Source: Opitutales bacterium (GTDB lineage Bacteria > Verrucomicrobiota > Verrucomicrobiia > Opitutales > Intestinicryptomonadaceae). Taken from it: 9,022 bases of DNA. Both the position numbers and the translations under genes were made by a program. Of this stretch, positions 6,236 to 9,022 are shown piece after piece. Below the pieces are notes generated by a model that worked only from the letters and a program-made list of their open reading frames with translations, searched no databases and was not told where the DNA came from. The stretch is from assembly GCA_017633865.1 (NCBI GenBank), contig JAGBOM010000216.1, positions 1 to 9,022 on the forward strand, given 5' to 3'. Within the stretch, counting starts at the first letter, position 1, and every line of letters starts with the position of its first letter.

Positions 6236-7210
6236 ATGGCGAGAAGAAGGTCTAAAAAGCGCGAAATCTCTGTTTTGTGGACGCTGGCAATCCTCGTTTT
6301 GCTGGCGATTTTCAAGCCCGAAATTTTCAGCGAATTTTCAGGCGGGGCAAAGGGAGCGGTCGTTAAAAGCTCGGTTTCGATACCGACTCCCCTGCGCGAC
6401 GAAGGCAAAATCAGGGTCTGCGTATGGAACCTGCGCTCGTATTTGGACACATACAGGGTTAAGGACGGCGAAAACCGAAAAGCCCCCAAGCCCGAAAGCG
6501 AAAAGCTCGAAATTTTGGAGACTCTTAAAAAAATCAACCCCGACGTCTTGGGCGCGGTCGAAATCGGCGGCAAGCCAAACCTGCTCGAGTTCGCGGGGCT
6601 GCTTTCAAGCGGCGGGCTGAACTACCCGTACATGGCGGTTTCGGACGAGTCCCCCGACTATCCGCAAACGGCTATCCTTTCAAAAATCCCGTTTAAAAAA
6701 GCGGTCGCGGCGGGCAGGGAGCCGTTCGACTATTTCGGGGCGAAGGCCCGCTCGCCGCGCGGCGTGCTGCTTGCCGAATTCGGCGGCGGCGGCGCTCGGT
6801 GGAGATTCGGCGTTCTGCATTTAAAAAGCCGCTACGGCGCGAAGAAAAGAGACCCCGACTTCTCGGATTTCAGGGTCGCCGAATGCCGAGTTATCTCGAA
6901 TTTTCTAAGGGGCAAAATAGCGGACGGCTCCGCCATAATTATCGGAGGGGACTTTAACGACGAGCCCGGCTGCCCCTCAATAAAAACTCTCGAAAAATCG
7001 AAATTAAAAGTCCTGCCCCAGCGCGGCAAAAACGGCAAGCCCTACTCCTATTTCTGGGCCAAGAAAAACGAAAGCAGGCAGTTCGACTTCTTCATGGCGG
7101 CAAATTTCCCCGCCGGCTTAGAATATTGCGCCGAGGTTTTGCCCGTCATAAAAAGCGCCAGCGACCACGCCCCCGTTTTCGTCGATTTGGATTTCGCGAA
7201 AAACAATTAG
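6236..7210 (+). CDS. Membrane-anchored endonuclease/exonuclease/phosphatase-family hydrolase
   Basis: A complete 324-residue protein. A basic N-terminus (MARRRSKKR) and one hydrophobic segment (about 11-26) look like a signal anchor, with the catalytic domain probably outside the membrane. The metal-dependent EEP (DNase I-like) active site is complete: Asn65 in VWNL, Glu109 in AVEIGG, His195 in VLHLKS, Asp239 and Asn241 in GGDFND, and Asp310-His311 in SDHAPV. Family members cut phosphodiester or phosphomonoester bonds in nucleic acids, inositol phosphates or sphingolipids. No feature picks one substrate, although the extracytoplasmic location would favour a scavenging nuclease or phosphatase. 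The start ATG follows the ribE stop by 5 nt, so it is probably translated from the ribE message; a role in flavin metabolism is not implied. The TAG stop at 7208-7210 directly touches the stop of the convergent gene. ATG 6236 is the only sensible start before the anchor. Confidence 0.88.
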   Translation: MARRRSKKREISVLWTLAILVLLAIFKPEIFSEFSGGAKGAVVKSSVSIPTPLRDEGKIRVCVWNLRSYLDTYRVKDGENRKAPKPESEKLEILETLKKINPDVLGAVEIGGKPNLLEFAGLLSSGGLNYPYMAVSDESPDYPQTAILSKIPFKKAVAAGREPFDYFGAKARSPRGVLLAEFGGGGARWRFGVLHLKSRYGAKKRDPDFSDFRVAECRVISNFLRGKIADGSAIIIGGDFNDEPGCPSIKTLEKSKLKVLPQRGKNGKPYSYFWAKKNESRQFDFFMAANFPAGLEYCAEVLPVIKSASDHAPVFVDLDFAKNN

Positions 7211-8047
7211 CTACTCAAAGCGGCCGAGCGCGCGCTTTTGGATATTGTAGATTTTTGTGGCGATTATAAACCACAAAAAGCACACCGCCGCAACCGTCGC
7301 CGCGCGGAAGCCGTTGAACCATATAAAGCTCTCGACGGCGTCCACTTCGACCTTGCCGTAATACAAAACAAAATAGACGGCGTTAACGACTATCGCAAAG
7401 ACGTTGAAGAACCAAAAGAGCAATATGTAGTTTGCGTCAAAAATGTTCATTCTGCGGTTTACGCACTGCTTCGACACCCTAAACACGCTCCAAACCGCGT
7501 AGTACGGCAAAAAAAAGTTCGCGACGGGTATGAAGAAAGACAGCGAATAAAAAAGCGGATTCAGCCTGAAGTTCTTGTCCAAAAGCTTCGCGTTGTAGAG
7601 CGAAAAATTCATCCAGTTAAACATCGCCCTGAACAAAAAAAGCATCATCGCAAAAACCAAAAGCGAATAGAACTTTATGACCTTTACGTATTCGGCGGCG
7701 TAGAGCCTCATAAATTCGCCTGGCTCGCCGCCGGAATTTAAGATGCTTTCGATAATGCCCAAGCGCTTCCAGCCCGCGAAGATGTAGGCCAAGTTCGCGA
7801 GAGCGAACGCAAGAAGCAAAGCCCTGAATACGCGCGTTTTGCGGGTGTACGCGGTAAGCCTTTTATAGATTCTGCGGCCCTTTATTTTGGCGAACTCCGG
7901 AGTTTCGCCGAGGGGCGCCCAAGCGGAGCCGAGGCCTCGGGAGACAAGGCTCGAACCGTCAATCTTGCCGGATTCGTAAAGACGCTTTAAGGCGGCGTCG
8001 GCGACGGGGCCGAATTTAGCGCCGGATTTGTCCGTGTAATACCACAT
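7211..8047 (-). CDS. GYF_2 (DUF4339) - DUF4328 multi-pass membrane protein
   Basis: A 278-residue protein of unknown function. Residues 1-52 resemble a GYF_2/DUF4339 domain: MWYYTDKSGAKFGPV, a helix with LKRLYESGKIDG, LVSRGLGSAWAPLGE. These domains are thought to bind peptides, by analogy with eukaryotic GYF domains. The rest has about five hydrophobic segments (roughly 74-93, 122-143, 165-187, 206-230, 246-267). Segments 2-3 carry a DUF4328-like pattern: WMNFSLYNAKLLDKNFRLNP, then FFIPVANFFLPYYAVWSVFRVSKQ. The GYF_2 part is probably cytoplasmic. It starts 14 nt downstream of mnmE on the same strand and so may be read from the mnmE transcript. The intergenic TATAAA 8 nt before the ATG could also act as a -10 box for a near-leaderless message, but no good -35 is seen. 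It ends flush against the convergent phosphatase gene. Domain calls are by motif recognition only. Confidence 0.78.
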   Translation of the reverse strand: MWYYTDKSGAKFGPVADAALKRLYESGKIDGSSLVSRGLGSAWAPLGETPEFAKIKGRRIYKRLTAYTRKTRVFRALLLAFALANLAYIFAGWKRLGIIESILNSGGEPGEFMRLYAAEYVKVIKFYSLLVFAMMLFLFRAMFNWMNFSLYNAKLLDKNFRLNPLFYSLSFFIPVANFFLPYYAVWSVFRVSKQCVNRRMNIFDANYILLFWFFNVFAIVVNAVYFVLYYGKVEVDAVESFIWFNGFRAATVAAVCFLWFIIATKIYNIQKRALGRFE

Positions 8048-8061
8048 ACGAAAATTTTATA

Positions 8062-9022
8062 CTATTTCCCGACACAAAAAGTCGAGAATATTTTGTCCAA
8101 AACCTCCTCCCTGTCAAGGCGCCCGACAATTTCGCCGACGCTGTCGAGCGCGGCGCGAATATCGCTTGCGATCAATTCCATGGGCTGCGCGCGGGAGATT
8201 TTTTCCGCGGCCTCGCGGGCCGCGCGAATGGCGGAATCGACAAGCTCCATGTGCCTTGCGCTCACTAAAATGTCGTCGAAAGACGAGTTTATGGAGTTTT
8301 CGCGGATAAATTCGGAGACGACCCGCTTTAAGTCTTCCAGCCCCGTTTCTTTAAGGCACGAAATTTCTACAGTTTTAAAGCCCCGCGGCAGCGGCAAGCC
8401 CTTGCAGCGAGGCAAGTCGATTTTGTTTAAAACCAAAATCGTGTTTTTGGAGTCGAGACAGTCTTTTGCGAGGTCGAATATTTCGGGATTCGGGCGCGAA
8501 ACGTCCACTACAAGCAGCTTCAAATCGGCGTCCTTGGCGAGGCTTAGGGCGCTTGAAATGCCCTCGCGCTCGATGTCGTCGGAGGAGTTTCTGATGCCCG
8601 CGGTGTCGGTCAGGTTTACAATCCAGCCGTCGAGCTCTATCCGCTCGGCGATAAAGTCGCGCGTGGTGCCGGCCACGTCGCTTACAATGGCTCTGCGCCT
8701 GCCCAAAAGCCCGTTTAAAAGCGAAGATTTGCCCGCGTTGGGCTCGCCTATTATCGAGACGTTAAAGCCGTCCCTCAGCACGGCCCCGTACCGGCTTGTG
8801 GAGGCGAGGCGCTCTGCCTCGGCGCAAAATTTTTCGAGAAGGCTTTTTGAAAAATCCAAAGACTGCGGGGGAAGATCCTCGTCGGAAAAATCTATGTAGG
8901 CCTCGGTGCGGGCGAGAGCCTCCACGAGAGTGTCGCACATTTTATTTCCGCGCTTTGAAAGCTCGCCGCCAAGCTGCCTGCGAGCCGCCTCCAAAGACTT
9001 TGCGATGCGGGAGGATATCATC
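8062..9022 (-). CDS. mnmE: tRNA uridine-5-carboxymethylaminomethyl(34) synthesis GTPase MnmE, 5' end missing
   Basis: The C-terminal 319 or so residues of MnmE, which with MnmG adds the carboxymethylaminomethyl group to wobble uridine 34 of certain tRNAs. The Met at 9021-9019 aligns inside the helical domain, not at the true N-terminus: the formyl-THF-binding N-terminal domain (about 120 residues) and the first helices lie beyond the window. Counting from that Met, the helical domain includes ARTEAYIDFSDEDL (37-50). The inserted potassium-dependent G domain has G1 GEPNAGKSS (92-100), the G2/K-loop region VAGTTRD (116-122), G3 DTAG (139-142) and G4 NKID (199-202). The C-terminus ends with the family signature FCVGK, whose Cys is needed for tRNA modification. 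No defect is seen. A GYF_2 membrane-protein gene follows after 14 nt. Confidence 0.97.
   Translation of the reverse strand, partial: MISSRIAKSLEAARRQLGGELSKRGNKMCDTLVEALARTEAYIDFSDEDLPPQSLDFSKSLLEKFCAEAERLASTSRYGAVLRDGFNVSIIGEPNAGKSSLLNGLLGRRRAIVSDVAGTTRDFIAERIELDGWIVNLTDTAGIRNSSDDIEREGISSALSLAKDADLKLLVVDVSRPNPEIFDLAKDCLDSKNTILVLNKIDLPRCKGLPLPRGFKTVEISCLKETGLEDLKRVVSEFIRENSINSSFDDILVSARHMELVDSAIRAAREAAEKISRAQPMELIASDIRAALDSVGEIVGRLDREEVLDKIFSTFCVGK

Noticed and set aside
7238..7741. 167-residue open frame on the plus strand
   Set aside because: It lies opposite the membrane segments of the GYF_2 protein. Its Lys/Arg/His/Gln-rich composition is what antisense of hydrophobic codons gives.
8093..8899. 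268-residue open frame on the plus strand
   Set aside because: It is the antisense of the mnmE G and helical domains, Ser/Arg-rich and without motifs. The minus-strand frame has all the GTPase signatures.
1..9022. Mobile element, CRISPR array, toxin-antitoxin or defence genes
   Set aside because: No transposase, integrase, direct-repeat array, small toxin pair or defence-type domain was seen on either strand. Coding style looks uniform across the window.

Overview
This is a chromosomal, housekeeping-type window with nine protein genes and almost no non-coding space. I see no rRNA, tRNA, CRISPR array, insertion sequence or phage gene. The mixture suggests a Gram-negative bacterium of the Planctomycetes-Verrucomicrobia-Chlamydiae group, most likely a Verrucomicrobiota/Opitutae relative. 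The clues are an exported carbohydrate esterase beside a xanthan-lyase-like FAD oxidoreductase, an ArgA-type N-acetylglutamate synthase, a lone pilin-like protein, and a GYF_2/DUF4328 membrane protein. The assignment is an inference from gene content and style; no marker gene settles it.

Layout. (1) Positions 1-3072, plus strand: the 3' part of a sialate O-acetylesterase (SASA-family) gene, then 3 nt later a signal-peptide-bearing FAD-dependent oxidoreductase. This looks like the end of an operon for breaking down a decorated polysaccharide, and a GC-rich hairpin follows it. (2) Positions 3112-5048, plus strand: a promoter and a two-gene operon, efp (elongation factor P) and argA (N-acetylglutamate synthase, first step of arginine synthesis). 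(3) Positions 5135-5485, minus strand: a small pilin-like protein whose prepilin processing site has Asp where Gly is expected. (4) Positions 5556-7210, plus strand: a strong promoter and a two-gene operon, ribE (riboflavin synthase alpha) and a membrane-anchored endonuclease/exonuclease/phosphatase-family enzyme. (5) Positions 7211-9022, minus strand: mnmE (tRNA-modification GTPase, 5' end outside the window), then a GYF_2-DUF4328 membrane protein 14 nt downstream. Its stop codon directly abuts the stop of the convergent phosphatase gene.

Two gene starts need care. The longest open frame for argA begins inside efp, but the real start is ATG 3744. The longest open frame for ribE begins at a TTG that is part of the -35 box, and the real start is ATG 5613. 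Most starts here lack a nearby Shine-Dalgarno sequence and instead follow A/T-rich DNA.

I found no convincing new multi-gene system. The best leads are the odd processing site of the pilin-like protein, the Arg-tipped EF-P loop, the mostly Shine-Dalgarno-less starts, and the uncharacterised polysaccharide pair at the left end.
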